Part shown: positions 16,239 to 23,747 of the stretch, one piece after another | How positions within the stretch are numbered: position 1 is the first letter of the stretch | Layout: each line of letters begins with the position of its first letter | DNA from: an uncultured Bacteroidales bacterium | GTDB lineage: Bacteria > Bacteroidota > Bacteroidia > Bacteroidales > Paludibacteraceae | DNA length: 64,000 nucleotides | Assembly (NCBI GenBank): GCA_934667275.1 | Contig: CAKULK010000002.1 | Location: forward strand, 1-64,000 | Direction of reading: 5' to 3' | The notes under the pieces: model-generated | Database searches by the model: none | Told to the model about the DNA's origin: nothing | Seen by the model: the letters and a program-made list of their open reading frames with translations, nothing else | Position numbers and translations under genes: made by a program

Positions 16239-16759
16239 TTAGAATGCAACGGACACGCCGAGTTTGACGTGGCTCATGCGTGCGTCGGACAGCACTACAC
16301 CGTACTGCCAGTCGTACGCCACATAGAGCGAGACGCGGTCGATATCCACACCGATGGTCGGGTTGAGCATTACGCGCAAGCCCAACTGCGGTGCCACATC
16401 CACCACACCGCCCGCTTTGAGCCCGATAAACGGCGTGCAGATATAGTTCAGGAATCGTACTTGATGGCGGCATAAAACGGCGTTACGTAGCGCACGTGTT
16501 TGTCTGGCAGTATATCCGCTCCGAAACCGACACCCGCACCTGCAAACAGACCGTTGCCGAAACTCTTGCCGTGCGTGGTGGTGATAAGAAACTGCTTGTC
16601 AAACGAGCCCGACAACTCAATGTCGCCGCGGTAGCCCGTGCGGTACATAAACGACGGGTGTTGGGTGGCGTGTTCCGAATACGGGGTCAGTTTGGCGTCT
16701 TGCGCAAACAGGCAGGTACTTGCTACGAGCAATGCTGCCGCTAAAAAACTTTTCTTCAT
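16239..16759 (-). pseudogene. outer-membrane beta-barrel protein, frameshifted
   Basis: The N-terminus MKKSFLAAALLVASTCLFAQ is a clear signal peptide. Alternating strands and glycine turns follow (GNGLFAGAGVGFGAD). The first frame stops at YAAIKYDS*. The neighbouring frame continues as a normal barrel: NYICTPFIGLKAGG, then SLYVAYDWQYG, ending KLGVSVAF with the terminal aromatic residue expected for outer-membrane insertion. One base is missing near 16,453 (a run of T on the coding strand). Repaired length would be about 173 residues. The ligand and function are unknown. Confidence 0.8.
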
Positions 16760-16808
16760 ACCTTCATTACAATTAAAGGGTTAAACATTTTGGTTCCGAA
16801 AATCGCTG

Positions 16809-16816
16809 CAAAAGTA
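16809..16816 (-). promoter_or_regulatory. -7 element for the 16,759 gene
   Basis: On the minus strand TACTTTTG lies 49 bp upstream of the ATG. The TTG element is not at the usual distance. Confidence 0.4.
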
Positions 16817-16925
16817 CAGCCTTCCGGTTGTCTGTAAAAGGGAAGAAAGATGTATTACATAGGCAAAAGGGGATATTATACATATATTGATATGAAAAAC
16901 TGCGCAGAGAAATGGTCAAAAAGGG

Positions 16926-17682
16926 TTATTTACCAAAAGCAAAAATCAAGAAGTCGCCGATATACCGCCGCCATACTTTCCAGTTGTGCCGCCCGCTCGT
17001 GCGCTCGAAGTCGTGTTCCACACCGTTGCGGTTGAGGTAGCGGTTCGCTTTTCGTGCCCGCGGATAGAAGATGTCGCCCCTGCCGCTACGGATCCAGTAC
17101 ACGCAGTCGGTCTCCTCGTTATGGGAGTTGCTGCTTGCCCAATACGGGCGAGAACAGCCCCACCACGCCAAACCCGCCTGTTTGACTGATAAGGGCGGCT
17201 TGCCGTGCGCCGGAGGACAAGCCCGCAATGGCGTTTCCGCTGGTACGGACGGGATAATGCCCGCTGATATAAGCCTCTATCTCGGGGAAATATGCCTCAA
17301 ACTCCCCCTTTCTGATATGGTGCAGATAGTCGTGCATACAGCGGATATAATCGGGGATATGCGTGGCGTAGGTCGTGTCGTGTACCATGCACAGCGGCAT
17401 CACGATGATAATGGGATGGATGCTGTCGCAGGTAATCAGGCTGTCGGCAAGCGTGCTGATAGACCCTTTCTCCTCCCACGCATACTGGTTTCCGTGTATG
17501 CCGTGCAGCAGATAGAGGACAGGATAAACCGAGTCGGGCGAGTAGTCGGGTGGGGTATAGACGGTCATATAGAGCGGCACAGAGTCGTGCGCCATAATGC
17601 GCAGGGTGTCCGTCTTTCCGTACGCCCACAGGCTCACCCATAAGCAGACCGCCACAAGACCTATCTTGCCATATCCGTTCAT
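16926..17682 (-). pseudogene. secreted alpha/beta-hydrolase of the putative-esterase family, frameshifted
   Basis: The protein starts with a signal peptide (MNGYGKIGLVAVCLWVSLWAYG). Esterase-D/PF00756-type elements follow: oxyanion region YLLHGIHGN, nucleophile elbow GLSSG and, in the second frame, the His region SGRHNWKVWRRY. The first frame ends at GLFSPVLGKQQLP*. The other frame resumes with SSNSHNEETDCVYWIRSGRG and runs to 16,926. The shift lies at about 17,130-17,145, with one base too many. The repaired protein would be about 251 residues. Its start overlaps the upstream glycosyltransferase stop by 4 bp (ATGA), so the two are translationally coupled. Confidence 0.8.
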
Positions 17683-18827
17683 CTTGCGGATTGGGTGGCA
17701 ATAGCGTCTTGCAGCATCGTCTCAAACTGCGAGACGGACGTTTCCAACCGGTACTGCTCCGCCATGGCGGCATACCGCCGCCCCATCGTCTCGCGCTCCT
17801 CGGGGTGGTCGAGCCAGTAGTCGATATGCGCCGCCAAGTCCCTACTGTCGCCCGGGCGGAAGAGCGACCTGCCGTCTATGGCAAACTGCGGCGTTGCCGA
17901 AGCGTCGCTTTTGGCGATGACGGGTACCAGCCCCGTGGAAAACGCCTCGATACACGAGATGGCTTCGCTTTCCATATCGCTGGCGTGTACGTAGAGGTCG
18001 GTCTCCGCCAGTACATCCAGGAGTTCCTCTTTGCTGTAATAGCCGAACACGGGGCGGTTGGGCAGATTGAGCCGCTCCGCTTGCGCCTCGTATTGTGCCC
18101 GCAGAGGTCCCTTGCCCGCCAGTACAAGTTGTATGCGGTCGCGGTAGCGTGACTGCGCCACGGCGTCAATCAGCACGTCCTGCCGCTTCTCGCGGGACAG
18201 ACGCCCCACCATAGTAATGACGATTTTATCAGTCCATTCCGCCCGCTTGCGGTTGGCACGGCGATAGACAAAATCAGCGGCTATACCGTTGGAGATAGCC
18301 CGTATATCCGCTTTGTAGCGGTGGACTTTCAGCGTATCTTTCATAAAGCGGCTCGGCGTATGCACGTGGGTGTAGCGGTCATATACATAGCGGCGGAACA
18401 GCCTGTAAATAAGGTTGTTTATCCATTTTATCTTTCCCAATCCGAAGGCGGAACTGATGTTCTCGGGCTGGATATGAAACGCCGCCGTTGTGGGCACGCC
18501 CATCGTGTCGGCTATCTGTTTGGTACGCGCCCCGAGCAGGAACGGCATCATACAATGCGCCACGTCCGCCCATTGCAGCGCACGGGTGATAACCCCGTTG
18601 TCGGGCTTGGCGAGACAAATGGCGTACGAATGAATCAGGTCATCGAAGAACGGTATATGCCACTCAGGTACGCAGTATATGGTCTTGTACACGCTCTGTT
18701 CGGGTGCGTATGTCAGTACCCGCACCTCGTGTCCGCGGCGGCGCAGTTCCTCCGTGAAACGCTGCGCCGAAATCGAGGTGCCGTTGTTGGTCGCAAAAAA
18801 GTCGTCGATAACGAAAAGGATGTTCAT
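17679..18827 (-). CDS. GT4-family glycosyltransferase
   Basis: This 382-residue retaining glycosyltransferase has a GT-B fold. The N-terminal domain opens with MNILFVIDDFFATNNGTSIS (acceptor side). The C-terminal nucleotide-sugar domain shows VGRLSREKRQDVLIDA, LVLAGKGPL and the E-x7-E region SDMESEAISCIEAFSTGLVPV. It resembles enzymes that glycosylate diacylglycerol or polysaccharide. The sugar cannot be read from the sequence. It starts 13 bp after the natural end of the outer-membrane protein gene upstream and overlaps the esterase downstream by 4 bp. It is the only intact gene of that group. Confidence 0.92.
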   Translation of the reverse strand: MNILFVIDDFFATNNGTSISAQRFTEELRRRGHEVRVLTYAPEQSVYKTIYCVPEWHIPFFDDLIHSYAICLAKPDNGVITRALQWADVAHCMMPFLLGARTKQIADTMGVPTTAAFHIQPENISSAFGLGKIKWINNLIYRLFRRYVYDRYTHVHTPSRFMKDTLKVHRYKADIRAISNGIAADFVYRRANRKRAEWTDKIVITMVGRLSREKRQDVLIDAVAQSRYRDRIQLVLAGKGPLRAQYEAQAERLNLPNRPVFGYYSKEELLDVLAETDLYVHASDMESEAISCIEAFSTGLVPVIAKSDASATPQFAIDGRSLFRPGDSRDLAAHIDYWLDHPEERETMGRRYAAMAEQYRLETSVSQFETMLQDAIATQSAR

Positions 18828-18840
18828 ATCTCTCTATGAT

Positions 18841-19345
18841 TTACCACCTGTACCCCACGCCCACGCTGAACTTGTACGGGCGGACGAAGGACGATGAGGG
18901 GGTGTTCGTAGTTCAGTATATCGCTGATGGCGTAGTGGAAACTTGCATTTACCTGCAGCCCGAACCACCATTCGTAGGTGAGCAGCACGCCCCAGCCCGA
19001 ATAGTTGTCGCCCAACAGCCGTGCATTCTCGCCCGTTACGTCGTCTATCGTATAGACGCGCTTGAATACATCGTCGTGCCCGTCGTTGTTCATCATCGAG
19101 CGCAGGACGAAATGCACAAACGGTCCCCCGCCGAACTGCACGTAACTGCCGCGCGGCGTGGTCTCCCACCGCCCGAGCAGGTAAATCGGCATCTCCAAGC
19201 CGAATATCCACAGTTGGTTGAGTTCGCTGCCGTTATGTAGCCGCATGTGTTCGCCCGACAGGAAGAAATCGGTCTGTATCACAAAGTGGCGGGTAACGTT
19301 GAAGTCGAGGAAGAACCCGAACTCGCCACCTATGTCGGGCGAGGC
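18841..19345 (-). pseudogene. outer-membrane beta-barrel protein, 5'-truncated and frameshifted
   Basis: The barrel is recognisable from SPDIGGEFGFFLDFNVTRHFVIQTDFF through LEMPIYLLGR and YVQFGGGPFVHF to WWFGLQVN (PorT-like outer-membrane beta-barrel domain). The signal peptide and first strands are missing. The homology ends near 19,345, where an AraC fragment on the other strand begins. Near the 3' end the frame shifts at the GGG run 18,878-18,880. The neighbouring frame gives the proper ending YKFSVGVGYRW with its stop at 18,841. As written, the ORF reads on to 18,824 and loses that ending. Confidence 0.75.
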
Positions 19346-19828
19346 GTTTGCGGGTGTGCTGGTTGCCTATGAGATGTATGCGGGCGTGCTACGGATGCCC
19401 GATAACCCGCACACGTTCAAGATTCTGCAACACCTCACGCAGGCGTATTTTCTTACCTACGACTACTATTTCCATTCGCAGCAGGCGGTTGCCGCCGTCT
19501 CGCGCGAGTAGGAACTCACGCAGGCGTTTCTCCATCAGGCGGGCTTCCACTACAAGCAGGAGCACGGCGTGAACTACTACGCTGCTTTGCTCCACGTTAC
19601 GCCCAAGTACCTCTCGCGCTGCGTGTGCACACCACGGGTATGTCCGCCAAGCAGTGTATCGCCAAGCGGCTACTCTCGTCGGCACAGAGCATGCTCGCTT
19701 CGGGGCGTAAGACCGTGGCGGAGGTGAGCCAGGAACTCGGTTTCCCCGACCCGTCCACCTTCGGCAAGTTCTTCCGCACCCAGACCGGCACCACCCCGAA
19801 AACATGGTGCGACCGGCTCCGCCAATAA
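19346..19828 (+). pseudogene. AraC-family regulator remnant
   Basis: The first part (19,346-19,511) reads as an AraC N-terminal helical region (VAYEMYAGVLRMPDNP) and stops at TAG 19,509-19,511. The same frame continues past the stop as FHYKQEHGVNYYAALLHVTPKYLSR, the first HTH. After a frameshift near 19,615, the frame from 19,625 gives the second HTH: MSAKQCIAKRLLSSAQSML, then EVSQELGFPDPSTFGKFFR. The 5' end is missing and abuts a truncated outer-membrane gene head to head. A stop, a frameshift and the truncation make it a clear pseudogene. Confidence 0.8.
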
Positions 19829-19960
19829 ACATCCTATTTTTGGGAACATATAATTAACCGTTAATTCCTTACATGGTATTCTCCATTAACGCCCATGCAG
19901 TTCCATTAAAAAGGTATTATAGGATGTTGTAGAGGGGCTTGCGGTATATAGGTAAAATTA

Positions 19961-21134
19961 TTATCTCCGCAGGGCTTTGACGATTTTGCCCATATACATC
20001 GAGTGGATGCCTGCGGGGAAATCGGCATAGAGCGCAGCGGGCATATCGCCGAAACCTGACGGGTCGAAAGGCGCGTGGTAAATCATCTCGCACTCGAAGA
20101 CTGTCTTGGCTTCCGCAAAATAGGGCGTGCCGTGCTCCGTATAGAGCGTGTGCAGTCCCAACGCCTCGGCTTTGTTGCCGTCGCGACCGCTGTGGCTGCC
20201 CATATAGGCAAGAATATCCTTGTGTGCCTCGTCGAATTCCATGACCGTAAAATACCGCGCTTTCTCCATATATATATCGGTAGGTGTGCCGCCCTGGTGC
20301 TACATAGACCGTGAGCATCGACATCCCGCGTTCCCAGATATTGCCCATGGCACCCCAACCGATAGTCATCTCGTTGTAGTCGGCGGAGTCGCCTGCCGCC
20401 AGCAGCAGTCCTTTGCCTTTGAAATAAGTGAACGGATTGCCGTGGAAGTCTTCCGTTACATCAAACTCCTCAAAGGGCTTGTCGGCAGGCTGTTGCGCAA
20501 TGGATTGGGTTGCATCAAAGTATTCATACGATATGTTTTCGGGCTTCCATTTGTCTTTGGGTACGGGGTCGCCTTGGGGGTAACCAATCACTATCGTGCT
20601 AAACGGAATGATATGTTCGGGCAGATGCAACAGGCGCGAAACGGCTTGACAACGCTCTTCTGACGGATAGGTACCCGTCCACACCGCACCTAATCCCATA
20701 GCGTGTGCCTGCAAGAGTATATTCTCCGTTACAGCCGACACGTCCTGAATCCAAAACGCCTGTTCCCATCCCGTTTTCTCTTTCTGCAGGTCGCCGCAAA
20801 CCACAATGGCTAACGGGGCATTCTTTGCCATGCCCGCATTGGGCGTTGCATCGGCTATTTGCTCCAGGAGGGCTTTGTCTTGCACCACCACAAAATGCCA
20901 CGGCTGCGTATTCATTGCCGACGGAGCCGCCATACCGGCACGCAGCAGCCGCTCCACTTGGGTGGAATCGACGGCTTTGTCTTGGTAAGAACGCACCGAG
21001 GTGCGGGTGAGTATATTCTGATATACCACATCGGCGGTATCGGTGGCTTTCCCTATGTGTTGCACGCATACCAAGCGTACGGATAGCACTACGACGGCGA
21101 TGGCTAAGATAATGTTTAATACGGATGAGTTCAT
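19961..21134 (-). pseudogene. nitroreductase fused to a flavin-reductase-like domain, frameshifted
   Basis: After a membrane anchor (MNSSVLNIILAIAVVVLSVRL), residues 30-200 are an FMN-dependent nitroreductase (RTSVRSYQDKAVDS, APSAMNTQPWHFVVV, GLGAVWTG). A second domain from about residue 235 (FHGNPFTYFKGKGLLLAAGD, MTIGWGAMGNIWERG) is a flavin-reductase-like split barrel. In the middle of the second domain a TATATATA run (about 20,265-20,275) has lost the frame. The adjacent frame continues with YFTVMEFDEAHKDILAYMG and SGRDGNKAEALGLH to the stop at 19,961. Adding one TA unit would repair it to about 391 residues. It follows the FMN-binding membrane protein by 8 bp. Confidence 0.85.
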
Positions 21135-21142
21135 TGTTGCAG

Positions 21143-22216
21143 TTATTTGGAGGTTTGACTTGTTTTCAGCAGGGTGCCGACGGGGCAGACGAAGCGGCAG
21201 TAGGGACGCGTGATGACGAAGGACAGCGCGATAAACGCCACCGCAATGGCGATGGTTACCCACGATGCCGAGCGGAAAATGAATGCCGAGAACGGCTCAT
21301 AATCCGTCCAGCGGCTCCACACGCCGCTCCATATACAGCACATCAGTGCCGCCCAAAGCACCTGTCGGAACATATCCAAACAGTGCAGCGTCTTGGGGCG
21401 GAGAGGCAGTTTGTATTTCACGCACCTGCCCGCCACCTGCTGCAATGCGCCGAAGGGGCAGACAAAGGTGCAATAGTACGATTTTTTGCCGAAGAGCGGA
21501 TAGACAAAAGCGGTAATGAGCATTACCGCGGGAATGGCAAACGCCGCGATAGCCGCGCCGTGGGCGAGGTAGCCCGTCATGGACGAATAGGACAATGCCG
21601 TGCCGCACCAGAAACCGAGTACGATGATGTTCAGCACTTGTTGGATAAGCAGATATGTGCGGTTCCTGACAAACAGCGGCAGGACGGCAGCCATCAGAAC
21701 GACCACCAGACCGACCGCCGTTTTCAGCGGGAATGGCTTTGGCTGCGGCTGCGCGGCAGGCTGTTGCTGCAGGTATTGCAGCCCGCGTGACATATTGCCG
21801 ATAAGCGCCGTGGAAGACAGCGTCGCTCCCGATACGGCATCCACGTGCATAGCCGCGGCTTGCGAAACGGTTTTGCCTTTGTAGGCATTTAGGACGTTTA
21901 CGGCTTGCGCAAAGAAATCCGTGCTTTCGGCGTTGCCCAAAGGTCGGATTTCGGTTATCACGGAGTCTTTGACCGTGATTTCCAAAGGCACTCTGCCGCC
22001 GTAGCCGAGGATGTCGTTTGCCAAAGGCGCGGTATTGACCACGATGGTGCCGTCCGCGAGGGTACGCAGTGTATCTGCGGGTGCAGTGGTATCCTCTCCG
22101 CGCAGGCTGTGCCCGAAGAGTTCGCCGTACTGAATGACAGCCAGCGACACCAACACTAATACGCACGCCGACAGGCAGCATACTTGTTGGATGTAATGGG
22201 TCAGTTTGGTATTCAT
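21143..22216 (-). CDS. FMN-binding and 4Fe-4S membrane protein (NosR/NapH/RnfG-like)
   Basis: This 357-residue integral membrane redox protein has an N-terminal membrane segment and a periplasmic FMN-binding domain with DAVSGATLSSTAL, whose SGAT threonine is the expected covalent flavin site. Several membrane helices follow, with two cysteine motifs on loops, CTFVCPFGALQQ and CRFVCPVGTLL. These resemble the 4Fe-4S region of NapH/NosR but lack the full CxxCxxCxxxCP ferredoxin pattern. I start at ATG 22,216 (MNTKLTHYIQQ), which overlaps the preceding stop by 4 bp. It probably passes electrons across the membrane to the downstream flavoprotein (inference). Confidence 0.85.
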   Translation of the reverse strand: MNTKLTHYIQQVCCLSACVLVLVSLAVIQYGELFGHSLRGEDTTAPADTLRTLADGTIVVNTAPLANDILGYGGRVPLEITVKDSVITEIRPLGNAESTDFFAQAVNVLNAYKGKTVSQAAAMHVDAVSGATLSSTALIGNMSRGLQYLQQQPAAQPQPKPFPLKTAVGLVVVLMAAVLPLFVRNRTYLLIQQVLNIIVLGFWCGTALSYSSMTGYLAHGAAIAAFAIPAVMLITAFVYPLFGKKSYYCTFVCPFGALQQVAGRCVKYKLPLRPKTLHCLDMFRQVLWAALMCCIWSGVWSRWTDYEPFSAFIFRSASWVTIAIAVAFIALSFVITRPYCRFVCPVGTLLKTSQTSK

Positions 22217-22482
22217 ATCTCCGATAATGCAATGCGGTGGTGCTGTTTCTGTTCGCGGAAGGTCTTCGGGGACATGCCCGTTATCTGCTTGAACTGCGCC
22301 GACAGGTGGGCGGGCGAGTTGTAACCGAACAGGGCGGCATTCACTACCGACTGAAAACGGTTTGCTGAGAAGAAACGGCGGTAGAAACGGCTCGGGATAA
22401 AGGCGTGCATCAGCCCCGCTAATAGAAACCCCAGCAGCAGATACGGCGCCATCTCGCATACCATATTGATAAATTGTTCCAT
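22213..22482 (-). pseudogene. chimeric ORF: permease N-terminus joined to AraC C-terminus
   Basis: Of 89 residues, about the first 50 (MEQFINMVCEMAPYLLLGFL onward, to NAALFG) are the first membrane segment of an SO_0444/DUF318-type permease, a protein of several hundred residues. From GYNSPAHLSAQFKQITGMSP the sequence is the last HTH helix and tail of an AraC regulator. The junction is in frame at ALFG/GYNS. Neither half can do its normal job. It overlaps the FMN-binding gene by 4 bp and may survive because it provides the upstream translation start for that gene (inference). Confidence 0.75.
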
Positions 22483-22508
22483 AATCTTGTGCTTTTTGTT
22501 TTGCGGTG

Positions 22509-22516
22509 CAAAGGTA
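22509..22516 (-). promoter_or_regulatory. -7 element for the redox operon
   Basis: On the minus strand TACCTTTG lies 26 bp upstream of the chimeric ORF start. No well-spaced TTG is seen. Confidence 0.4.
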
Positions 22517-22548
22517 CACCACAAATCCGTTCCGTCTCTTACAAAATT

Positions 22549-22668
22549 ATGGAAAAAGTTTATCTTAACGTCAGTCTGCCAGAGCATACCATGCCTCACC
22601 CTCCCGCTGACAATTACCATTTTGCCTGTGACGTATTGGAAGATGTACGGGAAGTAGTTGAGAGATAA
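22549..22668 (+). CDS. possible small ORF or gene remnant
   Basis: These 39 residues (MEKVYLNVSLPEHTMPHPPA then DNYHFACDVLEDVREVVER) have protein-like composition but no family I recognise. The last codons run into the 7-bp array that follows, so the stop may derive from the repeat. No promoter is visible on this strand. It could equally be the first part of a larger gene cut short by the array. Confidence 0.25.
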   Translation: MEKVYLNVSLPEHTMPHPPADNYHFACDVLEDVREVVER

Positions 22669-22741
22669 TAGTTGAAAGTTGAAAGAAGTGGAGAGTTGTT
22701 AGTAGAGAGTAGTACGTGCAAAACTCTAAACTCTCAACTCT
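22655..22741. repeat. 7-bp-period array (TAGTTGA / AAACTCT units)
   Basis: In 7-bp steps: TAGTTGA, GAGATAA, TAGTTGA, AAGTTGA, then diverged units, ending with AAACTCT, AAACTCT and CAACTCT (22,721-22,741). The wording AACTCTCAACTCT is the complement of the array inside ileS at 62,354. Confidence 0.75.
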
Positions 22742-22747
22742 AAACCT

Positions 22748-23062
22748 TTACTCCACGATACTCCAGATGTAGGCGCGGAAGGTTTTGCAGCCTTTGTCGT
22801 ACTGTGCGCGGTAGGCAGCCATATCGGCGGCATAGGTGGAGGCGGCGGGGTTCATACGTGCCGCGACTTTCTTCTGTTTCCCGGCGAAAGCGGTTTGGTT
22901 GGCTTTCTCCTTGTCGGTGACGGGGTGGGCTGTGAGGTCGCGCGTGCCTTGGAGGTAAGTGATTTGGCGTCCGTCCGCCGTGCAGGCGTGGATGACGCGG
23001 CTGTGGCGGCTGATTTTGCCGCAGAGTTTGCGTACGGGATACTCGAATTGGGTTTTGCTCAT
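22748..23062 (-). CDS. hypothetical protein
   Basis: This 104-residue basic, soluble protein is not one I recognise. The first half (EYPVRKLCGKISRHSRVIHACTADG is split by CGKISR) suggests a small beta fold. The second half is Ala/Lys/Arg-rich and helical (KQKKVAARMNPAASTYAADM). It has no signal peptide. It stands alone, with a -7 promoter element 96 bp upstream and the 11-bp array between the two. Coding quality is good over its whole length. Confidence 0.6.
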   Translation of the reverse strand: MSKTQFEYPVRKLCGKISRHSRVIHACTADGRQITYLQGTRDLTAHPVTDKEKANQTAFAGKQKKVAARMNPAASTYAADMAAYRAQYDKGCKTFRAYIWSIVE

Positions 23063-23100
23063 TGGTTTGTTTTTGTTTGAAAATTAAGATTTTTGTGCCC

Positions 23101-23133
23101 CGCGAGAGACCCGCGACAGACTCGCGACAGGGA
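23101..23133. repeat. 11-bp-period array (three units)
   Basis: CGCGAGAGACC, CGCGACAGACT and CGCGACAGGGA in exact register, between the -7 element at 23,158-23,165 and the start of the hypothetical gene. Confidence 0.8.
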
Positions 23134-23157
23134 CTGGTATCTTTCCGAAAGACGATG

Positions 23158-23165
23158 CAAAGGTA
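23158..23165 (-). promoter_or_regulatory. -7 element for the 23,062 gene
   Basis: On the minus strand TACCTTTG. The 11-bp array would then lie in the transcribed leader. Confidence 0.35.
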
Positions 23166-23268
23166 CATCATTTTCGCCCCTTTTGTTGCGCATCGTGCGC
23201 AATCACACGTCTGAAACTTCTAATTTATAATTACCGGGCGACCACTTGACCACCTGACCGGCTCCATT

Positions 23269-23314
23269 TATAATATATACCCCCGCCTGCGCGTATGTGT
23301 GTGTATATATTATA
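23269..23314. repeat. AT-rich inverted repeat with GACC-rich flanks
   Basis: TATAATATATAC (23269-23280) pairs perfectly with GTATATATTATA (23303-23314) around a 22-nt loop. The outer flanks carry related words (ACCACCTGACCGGCT before, GGTGGTCAGCCGGTC after) in a scrambled inverted order. It lies in the 685-bp gap 23,063-23,747. Function is unknown. Confidence 0.65.
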
Positions 23315-23438
23315 GAAAGAGGTGGTCAGCCGGTCTATTGGTCTATCCCGTTTTGTGCGTCATACGCGTTTTATTGCTCTTGATTTTTAACAGAGTTGGG
23401 CTTTTGTGAAAAATCTTTCAATAAAAATACTACTTTAT

Positions 23439-23469
23439 TTGGTTGTTTACAAAAATTATAGTATCTTTG
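23439..23469 (+). promoter_or_regulatory. promoter of the surface-protein gene group
   Basis: TTG (23439-23441), a 20-bp spacer and TATCTTTG (23462-23469). Initiation near 23,476 gives a leader of about 270 nt. Confidence 0.65.
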
Positions 23470-23747
23470 CAACGTGTTTCACGTTTTGCGTGCAGCCCTA
23501 TAGCGGGGCAGTCGCCGACGGTGGTTGGCAGATGTGCGCAGAGGCGGGGTATTGTATGACAAGTAAGGCATTTAGACGTTTTGTTTTTAAGGCATTCTGA
23601 AATCTGGTAAATCTCTGTAAGCATTAGAAACAAGCAACGATGAACTGATTCCGTAGAGGCAACTCTGCGCGTGCCTGCGTGTTGCTACCTGTATGAATGT
23701 CATATCCAACAGGTGTACGCAGTATTGCGCGGTCTTTGGTGTAGTAA
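23470..23747 (+). other. long leader before the surface-protein genes
   Basis: About 270 nt separate the promoter from the start at 23,748. A 64-codon frame (23,406-23,600) crosses the promoter and is probably chance. I found no riboswitch motif that I could name. Confidence 0.3.

Noticed and set aside
23406..23600. 64-codon ORF across the promoter of the surface genes
   Set aside because: It starts upstream of the -7 element, has poor protein character and would not be translated from the predicted transcript.
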